Shown piece by piece: positions 53,581 to 61,823 of a DNA stretch of 64,000 nt. How positions within the stretch are numbered: position 1 is the stretch's first letter; every line of letters starts with the position of its first letter. Made by a program: the position numbers and the translations under genes. The DNA is taken from NCBI RefSeq assembly GCF_000519205.1, contig NZ_JAFB01000010.1, positions 20,671 to 84,670 of the forward strand. Reading direction: 5' to 3'. This stretch comes from Amycolatopsis taiwanensis DSM 45107 (GTDB taxonomy: Bacteria > Actinomycetota > Actinomycetes > Mycobacteriales > Pseudonocardiaceae). The notes below the pieces were generated by a model. The model had not been told where the DNA came from and did not search any database. It saw only the letters and a list, made by a program, of their open reading frames with translations.

Positions 53581-54126
53581 ATGTCTTTTCCCGAGGACCT
53601 GCTCAGCTCGAGCGAAAAGGTCATGGTGCACAGCCACCCGCACGCGAAGATGCTGATCGGGCCGTTCTTCTGGCTGCTCGTCACGCTCGGCGCCGGCGGC
53701 TACCTGGCCACCCTGGCCAGGGGCTTGGCTTCGCCGTGGGAACTGGTGTCGCTGGTCGCACTCGCCGTCGTCGCCGTGGTGCTGATCAGCTGGCTCTTCC
53801 TCGGGCCGTTGATCCGGTGGCGCACCACGCATTTCGTGGTCACCACCGATCGGCTCATCGCGCGGGAAGGCGTGCTCCGCCGGACCGGTCTGGACATCCC
53901 GATGACCAGGATCAACAGCGTGCAGTTCGAGCACGGCCTGATCGACCGCATGTTCGGCTGTGGCACGCTGATCATCGAGTCGGCCTCCGACGAACCGTTG
54001 CGGTTCGAGGACATTCCGCGCGTTGAGCGGGTGCACACGCTGATCTACCGTGAGGTCAACGACAACCCATACGACGACTACGCGGGCCCGAACGACGGGC
54101 AGCCACGAGGACGCGGGAGGCGCTGA
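53581..54126 (+). CDS. Membrane protein with bacterial PH domain
   Basis: 181 residues. Two adjacent helices (LIGPFFWLLVTLGAGGYLATL and LVSLVALAVVAVVLISWLFLGP) precede a bacterial PH-like domain: THFVVTTDRLIAREGVLRRTGLDIPMTRINSVQFEHGL, MFGCGTLIIESAS. The DIPMTRINSV stretch is diagnostic of the YdbS/YdbT-like bPH2 group. The tail is Arg/Gly-rich. Its stop overlaps the HMG-CoA lyase start (TGATG). Confidence 0.92.
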   Translation: MSFPEDLLSSSEKVMVHSHPHAKMLIGPFFWLLVTLGAGGYLATLARGLASPWELVSLVALAVVAVVLISWLFLGPLIRWRTTHFVVTTDRLIAREGVLRRTGLDIPMTRINSVQFEHGLIDRMFGCGTLIIESASDEPLRFEDIPRVERVHTLIYREVNDNPYDDYAGPNDGQPRGRGRR

Positions 54127-55067
54127 TGAGCGTCCGGGAGCTGGGGTTGCCGGCGCGGGCGCCGGCCGGTTGGCTACCGGACCGGGTGACGATCTGGGAG
54201 GTCGGGGCGCGGGACGGGCTGCAGAACGAGCAGGTCGCCCTCGGCGTCGAGGTCAAGATCGAGTTCCTGGACCGGCTCGCCGCCGCGGGGCTGACCGTGC
54301 TGGAGGCCACCAGTTTCGTTTCGCCGAAATGGGTGCCGCAGCTGGCCGACGCCGAGGAACTGCTGGCTGGGCTGGCGCGCCGGCCGGGCGTGCGCTACCC
54401 GGTGCTGGTGCCCAACGAGCGCGGGCTCGACCGCGCGCTGGCCGCGGGCTGCACGGAGATCGCGATCTTCGGCAGCGCCACCGAAACCTTCGCCCGGCGC
54501 AACCTGAATTCCACTGTGGATGGTCAGTTCGAGCTGTTCGAGCCGGCCGTCCGGCGGGCGCTCGACGCGGGCGTCGAGGTCCGGGCCTACCTGTCGATGT
54601 GCTTCGGCGACCCCTGGGAAGGGGTGGTCGACGTCGAGCAGGTGGTGCGGGTGAGCCGGCGCCTGCTCGATCTCGGCTGCTTCCAGCTTTCGCTCGGTGA
54701 CACCATCGGCGTGGCCACCGCCGGCCAGGTCGAGCGGCTGCTCGGCGCGCTCGGCGAGGCGGGCGTCGGGACCGAGGCGCTGGCCGTGCATTTCCACGAC
54801 ACCTACGGCCAGGCGCTCACCAACACCCTCGCCGCGCTGCGCTGTGGAGTGTCGACTGTGGACTCTTCGGCCGGCGGGCTCGGCGGTTGCCCTTATGCCG
54901 AGTCGGCCGCCGGGAACCTGGCCACCGAAGACCTGGTCTGGCTGCTCGACGGCCTCGGTGTCGAGCACGGCGTGGACCTGGATGCGCTGGTCTCGACGAG
55001 CACGTGGCTGGCGGAGCGGCTCGGCCGGCCGAGCCCATCACGGGTGGTCCGGGCCCTGTCGAAGTAA
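54126..55067 (+). CDS. Hydroxymethylglutaryl-CoA lyase
   Basis: 313 residues. Splits HMG-CoA into acetoacetate and acetyl-CoA, the last step of leucine breakdown. TIM-barrel motifs: EVGARDGLQNE (catalytic Arg/Asp), ATSFVSPKWVPQLADAEEL, VHFHDTYGQALTN (metal His pair) and the family signature SSAGGLGGCPYAE with the catalytic Cys. It is translationally coupled to the PH-domain gene. No other leucine-degradation gene is in the window, so a related aldol cleavage cannot be excluded. Confidence 0.93.
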   Translation: MSVRELGLPARAPAGWLPDRVTIWEVGARDGLQNEQVALGVEVKIEFLDRLAAAGLTVLEATSFVSPKWVPQLADAEELLAGLARRPGVRYPVLVPNERGLDRALAAGCTEIAIFGSATETFARRNLNSTVDGQFELFEPAVRRALDAGVEVRAYLSMCFGDPWEGVVDVEQVVRVSRRLLDLGCFQLSLGDTIGVATAGQVERLLGALGEAGVGTEALAVHFHDTYGQALTNTLAALRCGVSTVDSSAGGLGGCPYAESAAGNLATEDLVWLLDGLGVEHGVDLDALVSTSTWLAERLGRPSPSRVVRALSK

Positions 55068-55097
55068 CACCCCCCCGCTTTGTCAACCCTCGGGTGA

Positions 55098-55147
55098 CAT
55101 GAGTGACCCGTTACTGCCCGAAATTCGGTAGGAACGGGTCACTCCTG
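55098..55147. repeat. Dispersed palindrome, copy 2 (ATGAGTGACCCGTT type)
   Basis: CATGAGTGACCCGTT (55098-55112) pairs with AACGGGTCACTC (55133-55144) around CCGAAATTCGG. Arms and loop are closely similar to 13119-13169 but with several differences in the right half. It lies 31 bp past the HMG-CoA lyase stop. Confidence 0.8.
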
Positions 55148-55288
55148 CAGATACGCGCTTCCCATCGCGACCGTCCTTGCCTTCGCTGGAAAAGAATTGA
55201 CCAAGGTTCTTCTTGCGCGGTGGAACCGCGGGTGGCCGGCTCACGTCAGACTCCAAGCCGATCGCCGTACCGAGCCAGGGAGGGCGCC

Positions 55289-55729
55289 GTGACCGAGCAT
55301 CGCGCACAGGTGGACGAGTTGCTCGCCGACTACCGGCGCAGCCGGGACCAGCTGGCTTCCGTGCAGCGGGAACTGGCTTCGGTGACGGCTTCGGCGCGGG
55401 ACGCGGCGGGCTTGATCACCGCGACCGTGGGACCGCGCGGGACGCTCACGAGCCTGGCGATCGCCGAGGACGCCTACCGCCGGTACCGGCCGGCCGAGCT
55501 GGCCGAACAGATCGTGCGGGCCACCGGCGACGCCACCGCGCGCGCGCTGGCGCGGGCCGCCGAGGTGCTGGCCCCGGCACTGCCGAGTGAAACCGATCCC
55601 CAGGCCCTCCTGCTCGGCACCGGCGATCTCGAGGCAGGCGAGATCGCGCCGGACAAGCCGCCGGCGGAACGGGCGGCGGAAGAGGAAAGCTACGAGGACC
55701 AGAACTGGATCCAGGAGGGCACCCGGTGA
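55289..55729 (+). CDS. YbaB/EbfC-like protein at the head of a type VII toxin locus
   Basis: 146 residues from GTG 55289 (CAGGGAGG upstream). VDELLADYRRSRDQLASVQRELASVTASARD, then GLITATVGPRGTLTSLAIAEDAYRRY match YbaB/EbfC family proteins, which bind nucleic acid or, in ESX-type loci, act as chaperone-like partners. The C-terminal 40 residues are acidic. Its stop overlaps the next start (GTGA). Confidence 0.78.
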   Translation: MTEHRAQVDELLADYRRSRDQLASVQRELASVTASARDAAGLITATVGPRGTLTSLAIAEDAYRRYRPAELAEQIVRATGDATARALARAAEVLAPALPSETDPQALLLGTGDLEAGEIAPDKPPAERAAEEESYEDQNWIQEGTR

Positions 55730-56046
55730 GCGACGGCTTCGAGGTCGACGCCGATCGGCTCGCCGCTCGCGCCAAGGATTTCGACGGCCTGGTCGCCTCC
55801 GCCGGCGAGATTGCCGCCGAACTCGACCGCGCGCTGACCGACGCCGAGTCCGCCTGGGGCGACGACGTGGTGGGCCGGAACTTCGCCGCGGCCCACGCCG
55901 GCCCGGCGAGGGATTCCGCCGAGGTGGTCCGGAACCTGGCGGGGAGCCTGCGCGAGGTCGGCGACGCGTTCGGCGAAGCCGCGCGGCGGCACCGGGCGGG
56001 GGATTCCGCCGCCGCCGAGTCGATCGACCGCGCGGCCGGGGGATAG
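55726..56046 (+). CDS. WXG100-like small helical protein
   Basis: 106 residues, two long helices with an AWGDD turn in the middle (the W-x-G position), FEVDADRLAARAKDFDGL at the start and AARRHRAGDSAAAESIDRA near the end. This size and shape fit WXG100/ESX-type partners of secreted toxins. It overlaps the YbaB-like stop and lies 3 bp before the toxin gene. Confidence 0.8.
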   Translation: MSDGFEVDADRLAARAKDFDGLVASAGEIAAELDRALTDAESAWGDDVVGRNFAAAHAGPARDSAEVVRNLAGSLREVGDAFGEAARRHRAGDSAAAESIDRAAGG

Positions 56047-56049
56047 CCG

Positions 56050-58386
56050 ATGGGCATCGAACTGCCGAAGGAGCTGGCCGACATCGCGGCGGCGACCGGT
56101 GTGTCCTGGCCCCAGGCCGACGAGGACAAACTGCGCGAGCAGGCGAACGCCTGGCGCGACGCGCAGGCCAGGCTCAGTAGCCTCGCGGCCGAGGCCGACC
56201 GCACCGCGGGCGACGCGGTCGGGGCGCTGTCGGGAACCGCCGCCGAGGAAGCCGGCCGACGGTGGTCCGGTTTCGTGGACCCCGACCACGGCAGCCTGAC
56301 CACCGCCGCACGGGGCGCGGGGGAGGCCGCCGGCCGGCTCGACCACGCGGCCGAGGTGGTCGGCGCCGCCAAGGTGGAAATGATCCGGCAGCTGGTCGGC
56401 GCGGCGAAGGACACCGATGCGGCGCACGCGGCGGCCTCGGCCGGGCATCCCACCGCGCTGCTCGGACTGGACACCGTCCTGAAGGGAACAGCGACCAACC
56501 TCTCCGCGGTGACGGACGGGCTGGCCGGCGCACTCGGTCCGGGCGGCGGATCGTCCACGCCCGGCCCGCTGGTCGACCCGCACCCCGGGGCACACACGCC
56601 GGCCGGTCAGCAGGAGCTGCTCAGCACCGTCACCGGCCTGCCCGGGCACCTGCTCTCCAGCGGCGACGCCGTGGGCCGGGTGGGCGACCCGGTCGGCAAG
56701 GTGGCCGCGCCACTGGCCGGCAATGTCGTGTCGAACACCGCCGCACCGATCGTGGACCACAGTGCTGGCGTCGTGGATCACGTTGGTGGTGTCGCGAGTC
56801 AGGCTGCTGGTGCTGTCGATCACGCTGGTGGCGTCGTGGACCATGCGGGCGACGTCGTGGATCACGTTGGTGGTGTCGCGAGTCAGGCTGGTGGTGCTGT
56901 CGATCACGGTGGTGGCGTCGTGGATCACGCTGGTGGCGCCGTCGATCACGCTGCGGGTGCTGTCGATCGCGCGGCTGGCGTGGACCATGTCGCCGGCGCC
57001 GGCGCCGTCGACCACACCGCTTCCGCGACCGGGCACATCGTCGACGACCTCGCCGGGTCTACTATGGACACTCCGCGGCAACTGCCGCAGATGCCACCGC
57101 CCCCGCCGGTCCCAGGTGCCGGCGCGGTCCAGCTTCCGCCCCCTCAGGATCCGCCGATGTCTGTGCCGTCCCACGGCGGTTTCGTCCAGTCCGGCGGCTT
57201 CGCCGACGCCCCGACCCCGCCGTCCGGGGCCCCGGTGGCCCCGCCCGCGCACCCCGCCGCGCCCCACTTCCCGGGAGGGACCGTCGCGTCGGGATTCACT
57301 GACGCCGCCTACTCGCCGCCACCGGCGGCCGGCCCCGGTTTCGGGCCCGCCGCCGCACCCGTGCCGCCCGCCGTTCCACCGCCCGGATACCAGCCGCCGC
57401 CGTTCGTCGGAGGAGGGGGCCCGATCGGTGGAGCCGTCATGCCACCGCCGGTCGCCGGGACCGCACCACCGGCAGGGACCGCTGCACCCGGCATCGGAGC
57501 TGTACCCGGCGCAGGAGGTGCACCCGACGCGGGAGGTGCAGCCGGTGTGGGAGCGGCGCCCGTGGCCGGCCCGGGCCGCGCGCCCGTGCCCGGCGGCGGA
57601 TTCCGCTACCCGCAACAGTTCCCGCCGCCCTACGCCGCCGCTCCCTACCCGGTGGCGCCCAATCCGGCGGCACCCAATCCGGCCCCGCCGCTGGGCGCGC
57701 CGCGGCAGGATCGGGAGAGCATCGTCGCGCTGTTCCTGGTGCACATGTTCCCGATCGGCCACCTGCCGGTCGCTTCCGATCGTCCGCAGCGGCAGCTTCC
57801 GGTGCCACCTCCCGACGTCGACTACGCGCCCGGCCTGCGATTTCCGCCGCACGACCACCCGCGCTCCGACCTGATCGACTCCGCGGACGCACTGGCGAAG
57901 GTCCGGGCCGGGCTCCGGCGCCTGCCGACGCCGCCCGCGTCCCCACCGGCCGGGCTGATCGAGGGCTACGAACCGCTGGCGGGGCTGTCCGGGCACGACT
58001 GGAATCGCCGGTTCTTGGCGGGGGTCCGCGACTCGGCCCCGGAGTATGCCTGGCCGCCCGGCGAGGTGTATCCCGAAGGCGGGACGGAGCCGGGTGAGCC
58101 ACAGGTGCTGGCCGAGGGCACGATGCTGGACCGGTTCGGCGACATCACCGGACGCGTGTTCGCGCCGGAGGGCACCGGGTTCGCGCACCGGTCCCTCCCG
58201 CCCTCGGCGCTGAGCGCCGGCTACCGCCGCTACCGCGTGCTGCGCGAGGTGCCGATGTGGCAGGCGCGCTACGTCGGCTGGTTCGGCCAGCCCGGCGGCG
58301 GGCTCCGGTACCGGGCGGTCTACTCGGCCGACGAACTCGTGACCATGGGATACCTGGCCGATGTGACCTTTCAGGAGGCCGCGTGA
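56050..58386 (+). CDS. TNT-domain NAD glycohydrolase toxin (CpnT-like), probable type VII substrate
   Basis: 778 residues. Residues 1-180 form a helical WXG/PPE-like domain (KLREQANAWRDAQARLSSLA). Residues about 233-312 are short repeats of the type VDHAGGVVDHVGGVASQ. A long Pro/Gly/Ala linker then leads to a C-terminal TNT domain: GTGFAHRSLPPSALSAGYRRY and YVGWFGQPGGGLRYRAVY, where the Gln before PGGG (about residue 747) is the family catalytic position. TNT toxins hydrolyse NAD+. A small neighbour at 58630 is the expected immunity protein. The repeats are tandem at the DNA level too. Confidence 0.88.
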   Translation: MGIELPKELADIAAATGVSWPQADEDKLREQANAWRDAQARLSSLAAEADRTAGDAVGALSGTAAEEAGRRWSGFVDPDHGSLTTAARGAGEAAGRLDHAAEVVGAAKVEMIRQLVGAAKDTDAAHAAASAGHPTALLGLDTVLKGTATNLSAVTDGLAGALGPGGGSSTPGPLVDPHPGAHTPAGQQELLSTVTGLPGHLLSSGDAVGRVGDPVGKVAAPLAGNVVSNTAAPIVDHSAGVVDHVGGVASQAAGAVDHAGGVVDHAGDVVDHVGGVASQAGGAVDHGGGVVDHAGGAVDHAAGAVDRAAGVDHVAGAGAVDHTASATGHIVDDLAGSTMDTPRQLPQMPPPPPVPGAGAVQLPPPQDPPMSVPSHGGFVQSGGFADAPTPPSGAPVAPPAHPAAPHFPGGTVASGFTDAAYSPPPAAGPGFGPAAAPVPPAVPPPGYQPPPFVGGGGPIGGAVMPPPVAGTAPPAGTAAPGIGAVPGAGGAPDAGGAAGVGAAPVAGPGRAPVPGGGFRYPQQFPPPYAAAPYPVAPNPAAPNPAPPLGAPRQDRESIVALFLVHMFPIGHLPVASDRPQRQLPVPPPDVDYAPGLRFPPHDHPRSDLIDSADALAKVRAGLRRLPTPPASPPAGLIEGYEPLAGLSGHDWNRRFLAGVRDSAPEYAWPPGEVYPEGGTEPGEPQVLAEGTMLDRFGDITGRVFAPEGTGFAHRSLPPSALSAGYRRYRVLREVPMWQARYVGWFGQPGGGLRYRAVYSADELVTMGYLADVTFQEAA

Positions 58387-58463
58387 GCCACCATCGAGAA
58401 GCGCTGCTCACCTGGGCCGACCGGGTGCAGGGCACCCGCATCACCACCGAGGAGACCGCGTGA
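58383..58463 (+). CDS. Coupled mini-ORF after the toxin gene
   Basis: 26 codons from a GTG that overlaps the toxin stop (GTGA): SHHREALLTWADRVQGTRI then TTEETA. The overlap suggests it is translated, or that it is the start of a gene since truncated; the region just after it is a tandem repeat of its own end and beginning. No family recognised. Confidence 0.4.
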   Translation: MSHHREALLTWADRVQGTRITTEETA

Positions 58464-58590
58464 GCCACCGACTGGGTGCGGGTGTCCGACATGGGCACCG
58501 AGGAGACCGCATGAGCCACCGACCGGGTGCGGGTGTCCGACATGAGTACGCGTGAGCCATCGACTGGGTGCGGGTGTCCGACATGAGCGT
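58450..58590. repeat. Tandem copies of a stop-start junction
   Basis: Three copies of a unit containing GTGAGCCACCGACTGGGTGC and GGGTGTCCGACATG (at about 58462, 58510 and 58552), two of them preceded by ACCGAGGAGACCGC. Unit length varies (about 41-51). The copied piece spans the end of one coding stretch and the GTGAGCCAC start of the next. Confidence 0.75.
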
Positions 58591-58629
58591 TGACCGCGGG
58601 AGTTCGCCGGGCAAGGGGGCGGGAACGAG

Positions 58630-58911
58630 ATGAACATGGAGACGATCGTGCGGTGGCTGGAGACCATCGGCGTGCCGCACGAGGTGGTTTCGATCGGCGC
58701 CGAGGCGGACAACGCGTGGTGCGTGCTCCGTGTCGACGAGTCCGACGAGGGGGCGCCGGTGTGGGAGGTCTTCTGGCGGGAACAGGGAAACCGCTACGAC
58801 TGGGCGCGGTTCACCAACGAGCAGGTCGCGTGCCACTACCTGTTCGGCCGACTCGCGTGGGCACAGGTCGCCCGCGGCGCCGTCGGCCTCCTCCCCGTCA
58901 CCACCGCCTGA
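58630..58911 (+). CDS. Probable immunity protein for the TNT toxin
   Basis: 93 residues. TIVRWLETIGVPHEVVSIGAE, WEVFWREQGNRYDWARF and VACHYLFGRLAWAQVARG form a small alpha/beta protein, rich in Trp. Such proteins often sit after TNT-domain genes in actinobacteria, and the position next to an NAD-hydrolysing toxin argues for immunity. The assignment is by context and general family resemblance; it is not similar to the mycobacterial IFT at a level I can judge by eye. Confidence 0.7.
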   Translation: MNMETIVRWLETIGVPHEVVSIGAEADNAWCVLRVDESDEGAPVWEVFWREQGNRYDWARFTNEQVACHYLFGRLAWAQVARGAVGLLPVTTA

Positions 58912-58914
58912 GTT

Positions 58915-59345
58915 CCCGCCTCCGCCGCGCGTGTCCCCGTTTCAGGCTCGCGAGTTCCGGCTTCAGGCTCGCGAGTCCCCATTTCAGGCACCCGTGTCCC
59001 CGGTTCAGGCGCGCGAGTTCCGGCTTCAGGCACCCGTGTCCCCGGTTCAGGCGCGCGAGTTCCGGCTTCAGGCACCCGTGTCCCCGGTTCAGGCGCGCGA
59101 GTTCCGGCTTCAGGCACCCGTGTCCCCGGTTCAGGCGCGCGAGTTCCGGCTTCAGGCACCCGTGTCCCCGGTTCAGGCGCGCGAGTTCCGGCTTCAGGCA
59201 CCCGTGTCCCCGGTCCAGGCGCGCGAGTTCCGGCTTCAGGCACCCGTGTCCCCGGTCCAGGCACCTGAGTTCCGGCTTCAGGCACCTGTGTCCCCGCTTC
59301 AGGCACCCATGTCCCCCGTCCAGCACGGTGAGTTCTCGGTTCGCG
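58915..59345. repeat. One-sided 21-bp array with 42-bp higher-order unit (element E5)
   Basis: About twenty 21-base units alternate between TTCAGGCGCGCGAGTTCCGGC and TTCAGGCACCCGTGTCCCCGG, giving six almost identical 42-bp dimers between about 58990 and 59242, with degenerate units on both sides. It begins 3 bp past the immunity-gene stop. No central hairpin and no opposite half. Confidence 0.9.
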
Positions 59346-59441
59346 ACGGTGAGTTCGCGGTTTCAGCGATGTCCGAGGCTCGCTGATCACCCTTCCCCGG
59401 CGCCGAGTAATCTCGGTCCGATTTGGGAGGAATAACTTCAG

Positions 59442-60224
59442 GTGACCGAAATCGTGCCGACCGCCGAGAGGCAGGAGCCCGGAAGACGGAGACCGCGCAT
59501 CAGGTGGCGGCTACCGGCCGCGGTCCTGGTGATCGGTGTACTTGTTGTCGTGGGTTCGTTCGCCCTGTTGCCCCCGCGGGTGTTTTCCGCGGTGAAGCAG
59601 GCTACGGACAGCATGACGCCGACCATTCAAAGCGGCGATATTGTGAAAGTGCTTCCCATTTCGGGTGAGGATGTCCGGCGCGGTGACATCGTCATCGTCA
59701 AAACCGATGCATGGCTGGATCGGGATCTCCAGGGCGTCTTGTTGGTGAAGCGAGTGGTCGCACTACCCGGGGATGCGGTCGGCTGTTGCGATCCGGACGG
59801 CAAGCTCTTGGTCAACGGTAAAGCCATCACCGAGGACTACCTCGCCCCGGACGATCCGCGCGGTAATTCCGCCTTCGACGACTATGACCACTATACGGTG
59901 GAGGTTCCTGAAGGAGGCGTGTTCGTCCTCGGCGATAACCGTGGTAATTCACGCGATTCGCGGGCCTACACCTTCACGGCGGAAAAAGGCTCCCTTCCTT
60001 TTTCGGCGATTGTCGGCGTAGTCGTTCTCTTGAATGACAAGGTCCTGGCGCCGACTCACGCGTTCACCGACGCGGGCCTGCCGGGCGAGCCCCATCGGTT
60101 CGACCGGACCGCTCAGACCGTCGCGGCGGTAGTACCCGTGGTCGGCGGTCTCGTGTCCCTGGGCGGCCTTGTCTGGCTGATCGTCAACCTCACCGCCCGC
60201 CGTCCCGGGAAAAGCTATCGCTGA
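59442..60224 (+). CDS. lepB: Signal peptidase I
   Basis: 260 residues from GTG 59442 (GGGAGG 11 bases upstream). One N-terminal helix (LPAAVLVIGVLVVVGSFALL), catalytic Ser in DSMTPTI, catalytic Lys in LVKRVVALPGD, and GDNRGNSRDSR, boxes B, D and E of the family. A second helix close to the C-terminus (VAAVVPVVGGLVSLGGLVWLI) is present, as in some actinobacterial forms. It cleaves Sec signal peptides at the outer face. GC content looks slightly lower than in the neighbours. The end overlaps the convergent hisN gene by 10 bp. Confidence 0.94.
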   Translation: MTEIVPTAERQEPGRRRPRIRWRLPAAVLVIGVLVVVGSFALLPPRVFSAVKQATDSMTPTIQSGDIVKVLPISGEDVRRGDIVIVKTDAWLDRDLQGVLLVKRVVALPGDAVGCCDPDGKLLVNGKAITEDYLAPDDPRGNSAFDDYDHYTVEVPEGGVFVLGDNRGNSRDSRAYTFTAEKGSLPFSAIVGVVVLLNDKVLAPTHAFTDAGLPGEPHRFDRTAQTVAAVVPVVGGLVSLGGLVWLIVNLTARRPGKSYR

Positions 60225-60988
60225 AGGATCTGCAGGGCCTCGTCGTGCAGGAGCCCGTTCGACGAAACGGCCGACCCGCCGTCGAAGCGCGGCTTGCCGG
60301 ACAGGTCGCTGAACCGGCCGCCCGCCTCGGTCACCAGTACCTGCACCGCCGCGACGTCCCACGGGTTGACGATCGCCTCCGCGGCCAGGTCGATCGCACC
60401 CTCGGCCACCAGGCAGTGCGACCAGAAGTCGCCGAACGCGCGGTTTTCCCAGCAGGCGTCGGTCAACGCCAGGTAGGCCTCACGTGAGTGGTGTTCGGTC
60501 CAGGAACCCAGGTGGGTCGTGGACAGGTACGCGTCCTGGAGCGCGGACACCCCGGACACGGAGATGCTGCGCTCACCCGAGGCGTCGCTCGACCATGCTC
60601 CCTCGCCACGGGCGGCCCACCAGCGGCGGCCGAGAGCCGGCGCGCTGATCACGCCCACCACCGGCGTCCCGTCCTCGACCAGTGCGATCAGGGTCGCCCA
60701 CACCGGCACGCCGCGAAGGAAGTTCTTGGTGCCGTCGATCGGGTCGACCACCCAGGCTCGCCCGGCCGACCACGAGGTGCCGCCGCGTTCCTCGCCGACG
60801 ACCGCGTCGGCGGGTCGTTCGGTCGCGAGCCGCTCGCGTATCGCGTCTTCCACGGCGGTATCCGCGTCGGTCACGGGTGTCCGGTCGGGCTTGCTGCTCA
60901 CCTGGAGGTCGCGGGCGCGGAAGCGGGCGGTGGTGATGGCGTCGGCGATGTCGGCGAGATGCCTGGCGAGCGTCAGATCTTCGGGCAC
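60215..60988 (-). CDS. hisN: Histidinol-phosphatase / inositol monophosphatase family
   Basis: 257 residues. Metal-site motifs GEERGG (Glu), WVVDPIDGTKNFLRG and NPWDVAAVQVLVTEAGG define the inositol-monophosphatase fold. In actinobacteria close relatives act as HisN histidinol-phosphatase, but no other his genes are nearby, so a related sugar-phosphate phosphatase is possible. Convergent with lepB, divergent from the response regulator. Confidence 0.88.
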   Translation of the reverse strand: MPEDLTLARHLADIADAITTARFRARDLQVSSKPDRTPVTDADTAVEDAIRERLATERPADAVVGEERGGTSWSAGRAWVVDPIDGTKNFLRGVPVWATLIALVEDGTPVVGVISAPALGRRWWAARGEGAWSSDASGERSISVSGVSALQDAYLSTTHLGSWTEHHSREAYLALTDACWENRAFGDFWSHCLVAEGAIDLAAEAIVNPWDVAAVQVLVTEAGGRFSDLSGKPRFDGGSAVSSNGLLHDEALQILQR

Positions 60989-61029
60989 ACGACGATGGTT
61001 TCACGCCTTACGGTCGTAGGCTTGGTCAG

Positions 61030-61728
61030 GTGAGCATCGTGTTACTCGCTGAGGACGATCCGGCGATCGCGGAGCCGCTTTCCCGCGCGCTGCAACGGGA
61101 GGGGTACGAGGTCCAGATCGTCGCCGACGGCCCGGCGACGCTGGAGGCCTCGTCCGAGCACCGGGTGGACCTACTCGTGCTGGATCTGGGACTGCCCGGG
61201 ATGGACGGTCTCGAGGTCTGTCGCAGGCTCCGCGCGAACGGCTCCGAACTGCCGGTGCTCATGCTCACCGCGCGCACCGACGAGGTGGACTTCGTGGTTG
61301 GTCTGGACGCCGGCGCCGACGACTACGTGGCCAAGCCGTTCCGTCTGGCCGAGCTGCTCGCCCGCATCCGCGCCCTGCTCCGCCGTCGCGCGCCCGAGGT
61401 GCTCGACATCGGCGGCGTGCGCATGGACCTGGGTGCTCGCCTGGTGACGGTCGACGGTCGCGAGGTCCAGCTCGCCAACAAGGAGTTCGAGCTGCTCAGG
61501 GTGCTGATGAGCCGCGCGGGCCAGGTGGTCAGCCGGGATGAGATCCTCGCCGAAGTGTGGAACGAGCTGGAGTCCAAGACGTCGAAGACGCTCGACATGC
61601 ACATGTCGTGGCTGCGGCGCAAACTTTCCGTCGGGAGCGACGGGAAGGGCGCGGTGGTGCACTCGGGCGACGGCGAACGTCGCATCGCCACCGTGCGCGG
61701 CGTCGGCTTCCGGTTCAACGTCGACTGA
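61030..61728 (+). CDS. OmpR-family response regulator
   Basis: 232 residues from GTG 61030. Receiver domain with the acidic pocket AEDD, phospho-acceptor Asp52 in LLVLDLGLPGMDG, Thr in MLTART and Lys in YVAKPF. The winged-helix effector is EVQLANKEFELLRVLMSRAG and later TLDMHMSWLRRKL. It pairs with the kinase 95 bp downstream. Target genes cannot be inferred. Confidence 0.95.
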   Translation: MSIVLLAEDDPAIAEPLSRALQREGYEVQIVADGPATLEASSEHRVDLLVLDLGLPGMDGLEVCRRLRANGSELPVLMLTARTDEVDFVVGLDAGADDYVAKPFRLAELLARIRALLRRRAPEVLDIGGVRMDLGARLVTVDGREVQLANKEFELLRVLMSRAGQVVSRDEILAEVWNELESKTSKTLDMHMSWLRRKLSVGSDGKGAVVHSGDGERRIATVRGVGFRFNVD

Positions 61729-61823
61729 GCGGACCCGACATGGCTACGTTGTGCTTCCGCTACTCGCACCGCCACGCAAATCACATCAAAACAGTCGGTT
61801 GCCCCTGCTGGAACTGAGGAACT

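Noticed and set aside
58915-59345. CRISPR array
   Set aside because: Units are contiguous 21/42-bp tandem repeats with no unique spacers, and no cas genes are near.
58836-59390. Open frames in three phases inside array E5, encoding PGTRVPEAGTRAPE-like repeats
   Set aside because: The 21-bp period keeps all phases open; units vary without regard to codon position and no ribosome site precedes them.
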